This document shows, piece after piece, positions 52,992-63,100 of a DNA stretch of 64,000 nt. The first letter of the stretch is position 1, and each line of letters begins with the position of its first letter. Below the pieces are notes generated by a model that was not told the DNA's origin, did no database searches, and saw only the letters and a program-made list of their open reading frames with translations. The stretch comes from UKL13-3 sp044353855 (GTDB taxonomy: Bacteria > Bacteroidota > Bacteroidia > UKL13-3): the NCBI GenBank assembly GCA_044353855.1, contig JBILBF010000001.1:682001-746000 (forward strand). Reading direction: 5' to 3'. A program made the position numbers and the translations under genes.

Positions 52992-53426
52992 ATGAAAAAA
53001 ATAATTGTTGTCTTCTGTTGTCTTCTGAGTTTTTCAGCGTTTGCACAAAAAGTATCAACCGATGTACAAATGGTATTACAAGTATTAACTGCCCAGCAGG
53101 TTGCTTGGAATAATGGACAGTTGGAAGCTTATATGCAAGGGTATTGGAAAAGTGATTCACTTACTTTTATAGGTAAAAAAGGAATTACTAAAGGTTGGCA
53201 AAGTACATTAGAGAACTATCAAAAGTCCTATCCCGATAAATCAACAATGGGGCAACTGAGCTTTGAAATAGTATCACTCGAAAGGCTGAGTTCAGATGCT
53301 ATGTATGTGATTGGAAAATGGAACTTAGAAAGAGAAATGACAAAAGGTAACTTAAGTGGCCACTTTACTTTGGTGTTTAAAAAAATAAAAGGACAATGGC
53401 TTATTGTCTCCGACCACAGCAGTTAG
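52992..53426 (+). CDS. Exported NTF2-like (SnoaL/DUF4440) protein
   Basis: The 144-residue protein has a signal peptide (IIVVFCCLLSFSAFAQ) followed by a small alpha+beta domain with AWNNGQLEAYMQGYWKSDSL, the NTF2-like first helix and strand, and an ending GHFTLVFKKIKGQWLIVSDHSS typical of the fold. Such domains bind small ligands or act as enzymes; nothing here says which. It is probably periplasmic. The start region can pair with the hairpin just upstream. It converges with the DUF4249 gene three bases away. Confidence 0.78.
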   Translation: MKKIIVVFCCLLSFSAFAQKVSTDVQMVLQVLTAQQVAWNNGQLEAYMQGYWKSDSLTFIGKKGITKGWQSTLENYQKSYPDKSTMGQLSFEIVSLERLSSDAMYVIGKWNLEREMTKGNLSGHFTLVFKKIKGQWLIVSDHSS

Positions 53427-53429
53427 CAA

Positions 53430-54233
53430 TTATTTAGGAATGGCCGTTCGGTATCTTTTGATATCATAGGCAGCAAATAATCCCAATGCGTCTTTACCCT
53501 TTATGTTGGTAGGCAAATTAGCTGGCGGAGTTGAAAAAGGTCCACCGCCATCACTTCTATTATTCAAGGCTAAATAATAACGATATACTGCTTGATCAAT
53601 GGATCTAAAAACAAGGATATTGGTATCACCTGGAGCAAGTCTTACAAATGGAACCTCAAACACTAATGGCCGGTTTGGATCTTGACCTTTATTATCAAAC
53701 AATACCCTGAAATCTTCATAAAAATCTGATATTGAATCTACTCCTTTAAACCCAAATCGTAAATAGGTATTTTTGACTTGACTTCGGGTATCCTTGCCAT
53801 AATAAGTTACCGTATAACCGGCTTCTAAAAAATCTATTGGCTCTTTGTAGGTTGGCACTATACTGTCAATTTGAAACATCGGCTCCAAGAAAGAGGAGCT
53901 GCTATATTGCTGGCCATTATAGGATACGGAAAGAGTGTAAGTGTTTCCCACTATTCCGATATAAGGCTTGGCAGGCCTATAAATGCCATTAGTATCATAG
54001 GTAAAGTTAACTCCATTCACATTCACAGTTGCATTTGGAACAACAGGATAAGGTTTGTTGTCACCAAAATATGGAACCGTTAACGACAGTCTAACAAAAG
54101 AACTATCCAATTCGGTCGATATATTTCCTTCTACCATTAGTTTTTCCGTGTTCTCAGGAATATCGACTTCAATAATCTCTGTACACGAACTGAAGAAAAG
54201 AGCCAAAAGAGAACAATAAATAAAGTTTTTCAT
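53430..54233 (-). CDS. DUF4249 lipoprotein, partner of a TonB receptor
   Basis: The N terminus NFIYCSLLALFFSSCTEIIEV is a lipoprotein signal with the lipobox cysteine at about 17. The following Ig-like domain (KLMVEGNISTELDSSFVRLS) and overall layout match the DUF4249 family, which is nearly always encoded next to a TonB-dependent receptor. It has 267 residues from the ATG at 54233. The start lies 7 bases after the stop of the receptor gene, so both are on one transcript. The likely role is a surface-exposed accessory to the receptor; the substrate is unknown. Confidence 0.83.
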   Translation of the reverse strand: MKNFIYCSLLALFFSSCTEIIEVDIPENTEKLMVEGNISTELDSSFVRLSLTVPYFGDNKPYPVVPNATVNVNGVNFTYDTNGIYRPAKPYIGIVGNTYTLSVSYNGQQYSSSSFLEPMFQIDSIVPTYKEPIDFLEAGYTVTYYGKDTRSQVKNTYLRFGFKGVDSISDFYEDFRVLFDNKGQDPNRPLVFEVPFVRLAPGDTNILVFRSIDQAVYRYYLALNNRSDGGGPFSTPPANLPTNIKGKDALGLFAAYDIKRYRTAIPK

Positions 54234-54240
54234 CAACGGG

Positions 54241-56628
54241 TTAAAATTTAAAATTATAGGTAACTGATGGAATAATGCTGAATAAATAAGTTTTTTGTGC
54301 TTGATTCCGGCCAGTCACTTCATTGGTTATAAAGTCGATACTGTATGGGTTTTTACGGCCATATACGTTGTATACAGAGAAGACCCAATTGCTTTCATTT
54401 TTGTATACTTTACCAGGGATAATTTTTCGACCAATGGTTAACGATACGTCCATACGGTGGTATGAAGGAACTCTTGCACCATTTCGTTTTCCATACTCAA
54501 CAAATCTTTCTCCTTCATATTCGAAATAGGCTACTGCTGGAGTATAGGAATCCCCTGTAGCGAAAATAAAATTACCTGAAAGACTAACACGGTTGGTTAA
54601 ATCATGACTCAATACAGCTGTTATATAATGTGTTCTATCAAAACGGAAGTTATACCACTCGTTATTATTAACGCCTTCTGCTTTTCTTTCTGATTTTGAT
54701 AAGGTATAAGCAAGCCATCCTGTAGTTCGGCCTCTTTGTTTACGTGCCATTAATTCCAAGCCATATGCGCGCCCAATTCCAGCCAATACTTGTGTTTCAA
54801 TATCTTCCCTAAATTGAACATCAGCATTGTCAATTAATTCTACCGTATTGTTCATCCATTTATAATACAACTCTCCAGATAGCTCAATGGTGTTTTCTCT
54901 AAAGTTTTTAAAGTATCCAGTAGCAATTTGATCTGCGCGTTGAGGTTTTATATAATTGTCCGTTGGTGTCCAAAACTCTTGGCCAGTGCTTGCGTTGGTT
55001 GGTTGTATCAAATGCATGTACTGAAACATTCTGTTGTAAGACAATTTAATTGAGCTGCTCGAATTGAGTAAATAAGTAGCATTAAAACGTGGCTCAAGCC
55101 CAAACACTGTATTATATATACTACCACTTTTCACATTTACAGTATCCATAATGGGACTGGCTGTTAAGAATCCATTTTCAACATAATTGGGTTGGTTATT
55201 GGCATATTTAAAATAACGACCTGATCCTATGTTTTGAAACATCGAAATCCGAAGTCCATAATCCATCGTGAATCGGCTATTTACTTTAATGGAATGGCTT
55301 CCGTATACGCTGTAGTCTAAGGCATATTTTTCCCTTAACTTATCTGCTGCAATAATGGATTCTTTGGTAATGGGTTTAATTTCTCCTGGAGAGAAAATAT
55401 GGTAAGTAGCTAAAAATCCGAATTTGAACGTGTTTTTAGCATTGGCGAAATAATTAAAGTCTTGCTTCAAACTATAATCCCTAATGAAGTTCTTCCGTTG
55501 GAGGTTAAGATTGGGCGATAGGTTAAATTCAAAATTATAGTTATACCGACTGATGATAAAACTGGTATTGGAAAATAGGCGGGTATTAAAAATATGATTC
55601 CACCTTATGGTACCTGTATTGTTTCCCCAGCCTAGGCCAAACAAATTACCTGTTTTGAATACATCTTTCCCTCCATAAGCAGAAAGGTAAATTTTATTCT
55701 TGTCGTTAAGTTCATAGTTGAGCTTAATGTTTAAATCCCCAAAAAACGCTTTTGCATCGCGAATATTGGTTTCTGGTGCTAGTGGAATAAACAAATCAAA
55801 ATAACTTCTTCTGGCAGAAATCATGAATGAGCTTTTGTTTTTTTGCAAAGGACCTTCCAGCGTCAATCGAGAGGATAACAATCCTATACCTCCGGATGCG
55901 GAGAACTTTTTTGAATTTCCATCCTTCATTCTTACATCCAGTACAGAGGCTAATCGGCCGCCATAATTGGAAGGGATACCTCCTTTGTATACTTCAAAGT
56001 CTTTGATCGCATCACCATTAAACACCGAGAAAAAACCAACCACATGGGATGGGTTGTAAACAACAGCTTCGTCCAACAAAACCAAATTATGATCCACATT
56101 ACCACCTCTTACAATAAATAAGGTATTGCCATCACCAGCTGCTTGAATACCCGGAAGGAGTTGAATGGCTTTGATGATATCAACTTCGCCTAATAAAATG
56201 GGAATTCTCTTCACTTGTTTCATATCCATCTTCACCACACTCATCTTATTTTGCTCTACATTTTTTGCATCTGGTTTATCATCGCTAATGACAACCTCGC
56301 CCAATTCTTCATTGCTCTCGGTTAATTCAATATTCATTTTTACATTGCCGTTGGCTAAGTCAATTTCTTTAACTATGGTGGCGTATCCTAAATACGAAAA
56401 ACTTACTTTGTATTTTCCGCTGGGGATATTAAGTGAGTAAAAGCCATATGCATTTGTTAAAACACCAGATTTAAGCTCACTAACTACAATTGAAGCTCCA
56501 ATCAATTCTTCTCCATTTTTGGCATCTTTAATGGTTCCACTGATGGTGTGTTTTTCTGTATTTTGTCCAATTGAGTTGCTCACAAAAAGGCAATTGAGTA
56601 ACAAGATAAAAAAGATAGATTTTTTCAT
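54241..56628 (-). CDS. TonB-dependent receptor (DUF4249-associated)
   Basis: The start is set at the ATG at 56628, giving a signal peptide (KKSIFFILLLNCLFVSNSIG); an upstream TTG frame would overlap the promoter. The protein has 795 residues: carboxypeptidase-regulatory-like domain (ISGTIKDAKNGEELIGASIV), plug with IQLLPGIQAAGDGNTLFIVR and GGIPSNYGGRLASVLDV, then a 22-strand-type barrel ending in YNFKF. It forms a unit with the DUF4249 lipoprotein downstream. Confidence 0.9.
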   Translation of the reverse strand: MKKSIFFILLLNCLFVSNSIGQNTEKHTISGTIKDAKNGEELIGASIVVSELKSGVLTNAYGFYSLNIPSGKYKVSFSYLGYATIVKEIDLANGNVKMNIELTESNEELGEVVISDDKPDAKNVEQNKMSVVKMDMKQVKRIPILLGEVDIIKAIQLLPGIQAAGDGNTLFIVRGGNVDHNLVLLDEAVVYNPSHVVGFFSVFNGDAIKDFEVYKGGIPSNYGGRLASVLDVRMKDGNSKKFSASGGIGLLSSRLTLEGPLQKNKSSFMISARRSYFDLFIPLAPETNIRDAKAFFGDLNIKLNYELNDKNKIYLSAYGGKDVFKTGNLFGLGWGNNTGTIRWNHIFNTRLFSNTSFIISRYNYNFEFNLSPNLNLQRKNFIRDYSLKQDFNYFANAKNTFKFGFLATYHIFSPGEIKPITKESIIAADKLREKYALDYSVYGSHSIKVNSRFTMDYGLRISMFQNIGSGRYFKYANNQPNYVENGFLTASPIMDTVNVKSGSIYNTVFGLEPRFNATYLLNSSSSIKLSYNRMFQYMHLIQPTNASTGQEFWTPTDNYIKPQRADQIATGYFKNFRENTIELSGELYYKWMNNTVELIDNADVQFREDIETQVLAGIGRAYGLELMARKQRGRTTGWLAYTLSKSERKAEGVNNNEWYNFRFDRTHYITAVLSHDLTNRVSLSGNFIFATGDSYTPAVAYFEYEGERFVEYGKRNGARVPSYHRMDVSLTIGRKIIPGKVYKNESNWVFSVYNVYGRKNPYSIDFITNEVTGRNQAQKTYLFSIIPSVTYNFKF

Positions 56629-56645
56629 AAAATAATTTGGCGGCA

Positions 56646-56653
56646 CAAAAGTA
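56646..56653 (-). promoter_or_regulatory. -7 promoter element of the DUF4249-linked TonB receptor
   Basis: TACTTTTG on the minus strand, identical to the -7 element of the TonB receptor at 5918 and to that before the homocysteine methyltransferase. It lies 17 bases before the chosen ATG and supports that start. Confidence 0.45.
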
Positions 56654-56728
56654 GTTTACAGTTGTGAACTACCATAACAACAAATGGTTAATCATAGTTT
56701 TTATTCGGCAAATGGCATTTTTTTTAAG

Positions 56729-58432
56729 TTAAACGGCATTCATGCTTAATTTACTGTTGAACCTGCCATATGCAAAATAAAGCACCAACCCCAATGCCAA
56801 CCATATCATAAAGGCAGCCCAATTGGTAAAGTTCAGTTGGGTCATCAGGTAAAAATTGGTAATCATTCCCAAAACAGGTATAACCGAATACCGTTTGATA
56901 AACGATAGCATACTCATCACGATAAACAACAACCAAAATAGGTAAATGGGAATGTTTTCCTGATTGGTAAAATCGAAAGTTTGTGCATCGCTAAATACAA
57001 TAAATATAAATAGCGATAGTAAGCACAACAGTGGAATGATTATACGCCCACTCAAATAGGGAACTTTAAAACCTTTATGGTTATCGTTTTTGTGGCTTTG
57101 CATTTGAATTACCCCGGCATTCACGACCACAAAAGCAAATAAAGTTCCGATGCTTGACAAATCAGTTACCTCTTTTAGATTTAAAAATAAGGCAGGCACT
57201 GCAACAAAAAAACCAGTGATAATGGTTGCAAATGCGGGTGTTTTATATGTAGGATGAATAGCGCTAAAACGTTTGGGTAATAATCCATCGCGGCTCATGC
57301 TCATCCAAATTCGGGGTTGCCCATTTTGGAAAACCAATAATACGCTAGCCATAGCAATTACGGCACTCACCGCCACAATTCCACTCATCCAATTAACATG
57401 AATTAATGCAAAAGCATGTGCCAACGGATCGCCCACTGCAAGGTCCTTATAGCTTACCAAACCGGTTAAAGTAAGTGCAATTAAAATATATAAAACGGTA
57501 CAAATTACCAATGATGCCATCATGGCTTTAGGCAAATCGCGTTTGGGGTCTTTGCATTCTTCGGCTGTGGTAGCTAATGCATCAAAACCAATATAGGCAA
57601 AAAACACAGAGGCTACTCCTTGTAAAATTCCTTTAAATCCATTGGGTGTAAACGGACTCCAATTTTCTGGATTCACATAAAATGCACCTACAATTATTAC
57701 TAAAACAATTACACAAAGTTTCAGTGCAACAAAATAATTTCCTACCGTTTTGGTTTCGTGCACACCGCGGTAAATTAAAGATGTAATAGCAAATACAATT
57801 CCCAATGCGGGTAAATCACAAATAAGTTTAAGTCCAAATAGTTCAGGAGCGGTTTGCCATGCTATCATTTGTTCTTGTAAGTAGTGGCTCATCTCGACTC
57901 CGCTCGATGAGACATCGGCTCCGCTCAATGTGACCATTACTGCTTCCATATAGCCAGCCTTTGCACTTAAATAATCCATGCATAAATACTCGGGAATATG
58001 AAGTCCGATGCCTTGCATTAAGCCTGTAAAATAATCGCTCCAACTAATGGCTACCACAATATTTCCAATGGCATATTCTACAATTAAGGCCCAACCAATA
58101 ATCCAAGCTATAATTTCGCCAAAGGCTGCATACGCATAAGTATAAGCGCTTCCCGAAATAGGAATACTGCTGGCAAATTCAGCATAACTCATGGCTGAAA
58201 ATGAACAGGCAAAAGCAATAAAAATAAACAAGAAAACAACAGCAGGTCCGCCTGCAGCACTGGCATTGCCAATGGTACTAAAAATGCCCGCACCAATAAT
58301 AGCAGCAATGCCCAAGGAAGTTAAGTCGCGCAGCGAAAGTGTTTTTTTGAGTTTGTGTTCGCTGAGTTCATTGGCATCAGCTTCACCTTGAATTTGTGCA
58401 ATGGTTTTTTTGCGAAATAAAGAATTGCTCAC
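56729..58432 (-). CDS. APC-family amino-acid permease with an in-frame palindromic insert
   Basis: The 567-residue protein has about 12-14 membrane helices. Characteristic stretches are LTSLGIAAIIGAGIFSTIG (first helix, with the unwound Gly motif), FAYIGFDALATTAEECKDP and RIWMSMSRDGLLPKRFSAIH. It is a cationic or neutral amino-acid transporter of the CAT/YhdG type. In the loop after the fourth helix the residues MVTLSGADVSSSGVEMSHY are encoded by two palindromic core elements (57888-57935). They keep the frame, so the transporter may still work. No partner gene is evident. Confidence 0.87.
   Translation of the reverse strand: MSNSLFRKKTIAQIQGEADANELSEHKLKKTLSLRDLTSLGIAAIIGAGIFSTIGNASAAGGPAVVFLFIFIAFACSFSAMSYAEFASSIPISGSAYTYAYAAFGEIIAWIIGWALIVEYAIGNIVVAISWSDYFTGLMQGIGLHIPEYLCMDYLSAKAGYMEAVMVTLSGADVSSSGVEMSHYLQEQMIAWQTAPELFGLKLICDLPALGIVFAITSLIYRGVHETKTVGNYFVALKLCVIVLVIIVGAFYVNPENWSPFTPNGFKGILQGVASVFFAYIGFDALATTAEECKDPKRDLPKAMMASLVICTVLYILIALTLTGLVSYKDLAVGDPLAHAFALIHVNWMSGIVAVSAVIAMASVLLVFQNGQPRIWMSMSRDGLLPKRFSAIHPTYKTPAFATIITGFFVAVPALFLNLKEVTDLSSIGTLFAFVVVNAGVIQMQSHKNDNHKGFKVPYLSGRIIIPLLCLLSLFIFIVFSDAQTFDFTNQENIPIYLFWLLFIVMSMLSFIKRYSVIPVLGMITNFYLMTQLNFTNWAAFMIWLALGLVLYFAYGRFNSKLSMNAV
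57888..57935. repeat. Tandem core-and-arms hairpins inside the permease gene
   Basis: Copy A: arms CTCATC / GATGAG around TCGACTCCGCTC (57894-57905). Copy B: arms ACAT / ATGT around CGGCTCCGCTCA (57916-57927). On the coding strand the core GAGCGGAG-C/T-CGA thus occurs twice in 33 bases. Confidence 0.72.
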
Positions 58433-58479
58433 AGGTTATAAAATAATTTGTAGAGCAATATATAGATTTTTATACTGTC

Positions 58480-58514
58480 CAAATGTGTAGATGCGAAAAT
58501 GTGTAGTTTGATGC
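58480..58514. repeat. Heptad-repeat tract, same family as 28657-28698
   Basis: Units CAAATGT, GTAGATG, CGAAAAT, GTGTAGT, TTGATGC. A 25-base alignment with the 28-kb tract shows about 22 identities, so these two loci share actual sequence and not only periodicity. Confidence 0.6.
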
Positions 58515-58620
58515 TGCTTGTTTTCCAACTTTATTTTTGCATACAATTGAAAATAGAATAGTTAAAGTCATAACAAATACAAGATGAATCGTCATCAAAA
58601 AGAAGTGTTGATAAAAGTAT

Positions 58621-58767
58621 TTATGAAACTTTCTTGCTGATTTTAGGTTCACATCCACACTTTCCCGTTTCGCACGAATGGCCTTTTGCACTTTTAAAGA
58701 TGCTGCGTGCAACATATATTACTGCTGAGGTGATGATGAGTGCTACTATGATTGTTTGAGTATTCAT
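58621..58767 (-). CDS. Small Cys-rich single-span membrane protein (FeoB-associated type)
   Basis: A 48-codon frame begins at the ATG at 58767. One membrane helix (IIVALIITSAVIYVARSIF) is followed by a short basic linker and a cysteine cluster, HSCETGKCGCEPK, ending in a Lys-rich tail. The layout matches the short FeoB-associated Cys-rich membrane proteins, thought to help iron uptake or metal handling; no feoB is in the window. A longer frame across the same bases on the same strand (58470-58715) has no such features and is judged spurious. Confidence 0.65.
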   Translation of the reverse strand: MNTQTIIVALIITSAVIYVARSIFKSAKGHSCETGKCGCEPKISKKVS

Positions 58768-58780
58768 GTTTTTATTGTTT

Positions 58781-58869
58781 TGTCACACTGAGTTTATCGA
58801 AGTGTTCTTGTAAGACTCCTCTCGAGAGAAATTGCCTATAGGCAGGGCTTTGATGAACTCAGCCGGACA
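58781..58869. repeat. Composite palindromic element with terminal inverted repeats
   Basis: The ends TGTC...CTGAGTTTATCGA (58781-58800) and TTTGATGAACTCAG...GACA (58849-58869) are imperfect complements. At the left end arms ACACT / AGTGT surround GAGTTTATCGA, another version of the core-and-arms design; at the right end GGCT / AGCC surround TTGATGAACTC. Two more perfect palindromes lie between (CTCTCGAGAG, 58819-58828; TGCCTATAGGCA, 58833-58844). Confidence 0.6.
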
Positions 58870-58874
58870 AATTA

Positions 58875-59882
58875 TTAGTAACTAACAACTCCAATTTTTC
58901 TCGGTTCATACTTGGCTGCCATTTCGGCAATTGCTTTGATATGATCGGGAGTTGTACCACAGCATCCACCTAAAATATTTACCAAACCTTCTTTGCAAAA
59001 CTCTTCTACTTGTTTCATCATGGCAGTTGGACTTTGGTCGTATTGTCCCATTTCGTTTGGCAAACCTGCATTGGGGTATGCGCTCACAAAAAAGGTTGAT
59101 TTGTTTGCCAACACTTGCAAATAGGGTCTCAATGCTTCAGCACCTAAGGCACAATTTAAACCGATGCTTAACAATGGAACATGCTCCATTGATATTAAAA
59201 ACGCTTCAGTTGTTTGCCCCGAAAGGGTTCGACCCGATGCATCTGTGATCGTTCCCGAAATCATAATGGGATAGGTTTTTCCCAATTCATCAAACAATTC
59301 TTGCGCAGCATACAAAGCAGCCTTTGCATTCAGTGTATCAATAATGGTTTCGAATAACAAAATATCCACTCCACCTTCAATTAGTGCGGCACATTGTGCT
59401 TTAAATGCAACAACCAATTCGTCAAATGTTACCCCTCTAAAACCTGGGTCGTTTACATCAGGTGATATGGATGCAGTTTTATTTGTGGGACCAACAGAAC
59501 CTGCAACAAAACGAGGTTTGTCGGGGTTTTTGGCTGTGTATGCATCGGCCACTTGGCGAGCAAGTTTTGCCGATTGAAAATTGATTTGATACACCCACTC
59601 TTCCCCCAAACCATAATCAGCTTGGGCAATGGTTGTTCCACTAAAGGTATTGGTTTCAATAATATCAGCACCAGCATCAAAGTATTCGGCATGTATGGCT
59701 TTGATTACATCGGGGCGGGTAATGGAAAGTAAATCGTTATTGCCTTTTAGGGAATGTGTATGGTTTGCCAAAGCCTCGTTTCTAAAATCTTTTTCTTCGA
59801 GTGTATAACGTTGTATCATGGTGCCCATTGCACCATCCAATATCAATATGCGTTTTTGTAAAAGAGAAGTTAAAGTGCTCAT
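58875..59882 (-). CDS. Homocysteine S-methyltransferase (MetH N-terminal module as a separate protein)
   Basis: The 335-residue protein is the zinc-dependent homocysteine-binding barrel: LILDGAMGTMIQRYTL, IIETNTFSGTTIAQADY, and the zinc cysteines in GLNCALG (Cys244) and LGGCCGTTPDHI (Cys307, Cys308). It matches module 1 of cobalamin-dependent MetH, while the folate, B12 and activation modules are absent. In many Bacteroidota metH is split this way, with the second half encoded as a separate gene, usually adjacent downstream. Here the next genes are the Cys-rich protein and the permease, so the rest is elsewhere. No SAM or B12 riboswitch is visible upstream. Confidence 0.85.
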   Translation of the reverse strand: MSTLTSLLQKRILILDGAMGTMIQRYTLEEKDFRNEALANHTHSLKGNNDLLSITRPDVIKAIHAEYFDAGADIIETNTFSGTTIAQADYGLGEEWVYQINFQSAKLARQVADAYTAKNPDKPRFVAGSVGPTNKTASISPDVNDPGFRGVTFDELVVAFKAQCAALIEGGVDILLFETIIDTLNAKAALYAAQELFDELGKTYPIMISGTITDASGRTLSGQTTEAFLISMEHVPLLSIGLNCALGAEALRPYLQVLANKSTFFVSAYPNAGLPNEMGQYDQSPTAMMKQVEEFCKEGLVNILGGCCGTTPDHIKAIAEMAAKYEPRKIGVVSY

Positions 59883-59903
59883 GGTATTTTAAGTTAAACA
59901 GTG

Positions 59904-59911
59904 CAAAAGTA
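59904..59911 (-). promoter_or_regulatory. -7 promoter element of the homocysteine methyltransferase gene
   Basis: TACTTTTG on the minus strand, exact match to TAnnTTTG, 21 bases before the ATG. No clear TTG at -33. Confidence 0.4.
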
Positions 59912-60122
59912 CATAAATGGAAGGATTAAAATAGTGTACTGTTTTTTTGATCATGGAATAGGTGTTAAGCAATATAATTTGTAATGTTCTTTTTTGAAAA
60001 AGGAATCTTATACATCAGAATGTCATTTATCTATAATATTTAAAGTTTTTTATAATAATAATTCTAAAATTAAATTAGATTGCCTGTTCGAAAAATTAAG
60101 AAACAATTAATTATTTTAACTT

Positions 60123-63100
60123 ATGATAAATCAACTTTTACACAGCACACAAAAAGCACTATCCTCTTTATTGGGATTAGTGATTTTTACATTTGTATTG
60201 GGTATTTCTAATAGCAAGGCGCAAGCACTAACTGGAATAAAAACAGTTCCAGGAACCTATTCAACTATCAAAATGGCTATCGATTCGCTGAATGCCTTTG
60301 GTGTTGGTGCGGGTGGTGTTACCATTAATGTAGCTGCTGGGCATACCGAAACCTTAACAGCAGGCCTTGTGCTTACTGCAACCGGAACAGTAGCTGATCC
60401 CATTGTGTTTCAAAAAAGTGGAGTAGGTGCTAATCCTGTTATTACAGCATTTGCAGGTACATTATTAGCCTCTTCAACAGGAAACATAGATGTGATGTGG
60501 ACGTTTCAAGGTTCGGATTATGTTACAGTTAATGGAATCAATTTGGCAGAAGCTGTTGGGAATACTACGCAAGCTACGATGATGGAAGTTGGATATGGAT
60601 TTTACAAAGTGAGTGGAACAGATGGTAACAATAACAATACGATTCAAAATTGTACCATTACTCTAAACAGAAATAATATTACAGCAGCTTCAGCCGGACC
60701 TAGAGCAAATGCAACAGGATCTGTAGGAATTGAAGTGGTGAACGCAACATCTAGTAACGTAGGAACAGCACTTTCGGTAACCTCTGTTGCAGGGGCAAGT
60801 TCCAATAACAAGTTTTATGGTAACACCATTCAAAATGTAGGTTTTGGCATTCTCCTAAGTGGATTTGCAGCTTCAAGTCCTTATACCTTGGCCGACTTAA
60901 ATAATGATATTGGAGGAACATCTTTACTAACAGGTAATACCATTATTAATTTTGGAGGAGGTATTGGAGCAACAGCCCAATGTGGCGCTATTCTCATCAA
61001 TAACCAATGGAGTTTTAATATATCCTACAACACGGTTAATAATAATACAGGAGTTGGCGTAAATCATGCTGTTACCAATAGAGGTATTTGGTTATTTGGT
61101 TCATCTGCAGGTGCAAGTTGCGATATCAATTTTAATACCATTACCATCAGTGGAGGAGCTTCAACATCAACAATTGATTGGTGCTTGGATTTGGAAATGG
61201 CTCAAACTGGAGCCAATGGAAATACCATTAATGTAAACAACAATCAGTTTTTAAACTGTAACAAAACAGCAGCTTCAACAGTAGCATTTACAGCCGTTTG
61301 GTTAAATACTGCTGCTACCACCGTAAATGTAAACAACAATTATTTTTATGGCTGGTCATACGCAGGTACTGGTATTACACAAGTTATTTTAAGCCAATTG
61401 GCTTGTGGTACCCTTAATATTTTAAACAATACGATTGACTCAACCGTATTAACAGGTACTACTGCAACAGGTACACATTATAATATTGGTGTAACGGTAG
61501 CACCAACAGTAGCGCTTAATGTCAATAACAATTCTATTACCCGCACCATATTAACTACTGCTGGTGCAGGAAGTAAAACCTTATATGGAATTTATTATAC
61601 AGGATCTACACCCTCAAATAATTTTATAGGCAATACCGTAAATAATATTACCCGCAACGGAACTACCGGAGGAACTACCATAGGAATTTACCAAACAGGT
61701 GGACTCAACGGAACATCCACTACCACTGTGAGAAGAAACACCATTAGCAATTTTAGTATTGATGGAACAGGTACCGGTTCTAATATGTATGGAATACAAG
61801 CCTCAACAGGAACCATTATAATTGATAGCAATGAAATATTTAATTTAACCTGTGTAAAAACCACTGGTTCAAGTGCGATGTATGGTATTTATGATATTTC
61901 ATCACCCAATAATGAGCAATACAATAGCAATAAAATTTACAATTTAACCCATAACGGAACAGGTATTGTTTATGGAATGTATATCTTTTCTACTACCGGT
62001 GTTCGAACCATTTCCTATAACACAATATACAATTTTTTAGGAAACGGCACGATGGCAGGAATCATTAATACATCCAGTGTCCCTAGTATTTTTAACAATA
62101 AAATATACGACCTTACCACCAATAATACTGCAGCACTTATTTTATCGGGTATTGCATTTACATCATCAACGGCTGGTAATGTGAGGGTATACAATAACCT
62201 TATTTCCAATTTGTTTGCGCCACTTTCAAATGGAGCTACTGTAGAAACAGTAAGGGGTATTAATATTACGTCTACCACTGCATTGGTTAACTATGGTATC
62301 TATAACAATACCATTAATATAAATGCAACCTCAAGCGGCATCAATTTTTCTACTGCGGGTATTTTTCATACCTACAGTGTTACAGCAACAAGTGCTACGC
62401 TTGATTTGCGCAATAATATTATTGTCAATACGTCCACACCAAACGGAACCGGAAGGTCATCTGTTATTAGGCGCTCAGTAGCTAACGATTTAAATAACTT
62501 TAGCACACTTTCCAACCGTAATTTATTGTTTGCCGGAACACCAAGTGCCACCCAATTAATTTACAATGATGGAACCAACTTCGATCAAACATTGGCAAAT
62601 TATGTTGCAAGGGTAACCCCACGCGATACCAACTCTGTAAGTGAAAATCCAATATTCTTAAGTACTGTTGGGTCATCGCCACAGTTTTTAAAATTAGACT
62701 CAACAATTGCTACCTTTAGCGAAGCATCAGCCAGAAATATTTCGGGTATTACTTCCGATTTTGGAAATACCATACGTGCCGGAAACACAGGTTATACTGG
62801 AGTAGGCGGAGCACCCGATATGGGCGCTTGGGAAGCTAATAACCTTGGCCAACCCATTAACCAAATGGTATTTGATTCGGCTAGTGCTGTTCAAAGATTG
62901 GGTCTGTTACCGGTAGGAAGTACCAATAATCCTGTGCTTCGTGTTGCTGTTTATGGAACAAATGGATACAATGCATTAGAAACAACATCGTTTAAAATCA
63001 ACACTTCAACAACCAGTTCGTTGTTGGATATAGCCAATGCAAAAGTATATTACACGGGTAGTGATACTAATTTTGCAACCACACAATTGTTTGGAACAAC

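Noticed and set aside
58470..58715. 81-codon frame on the minus strand over the Cys-rich protein gene
   Set aside because: It overlaps the 48-codon gene in another frame, has no recognisable domain, and runs through heptad-repeat DNA.
59883..60122. Cobalamin or SAM riboswitch upstream of the homocysteine methyltransferase gene
   Set aside because: Only a -7 element lies close to the start; no B12-box or SAM-type core is visible and the predicted leader is too short.
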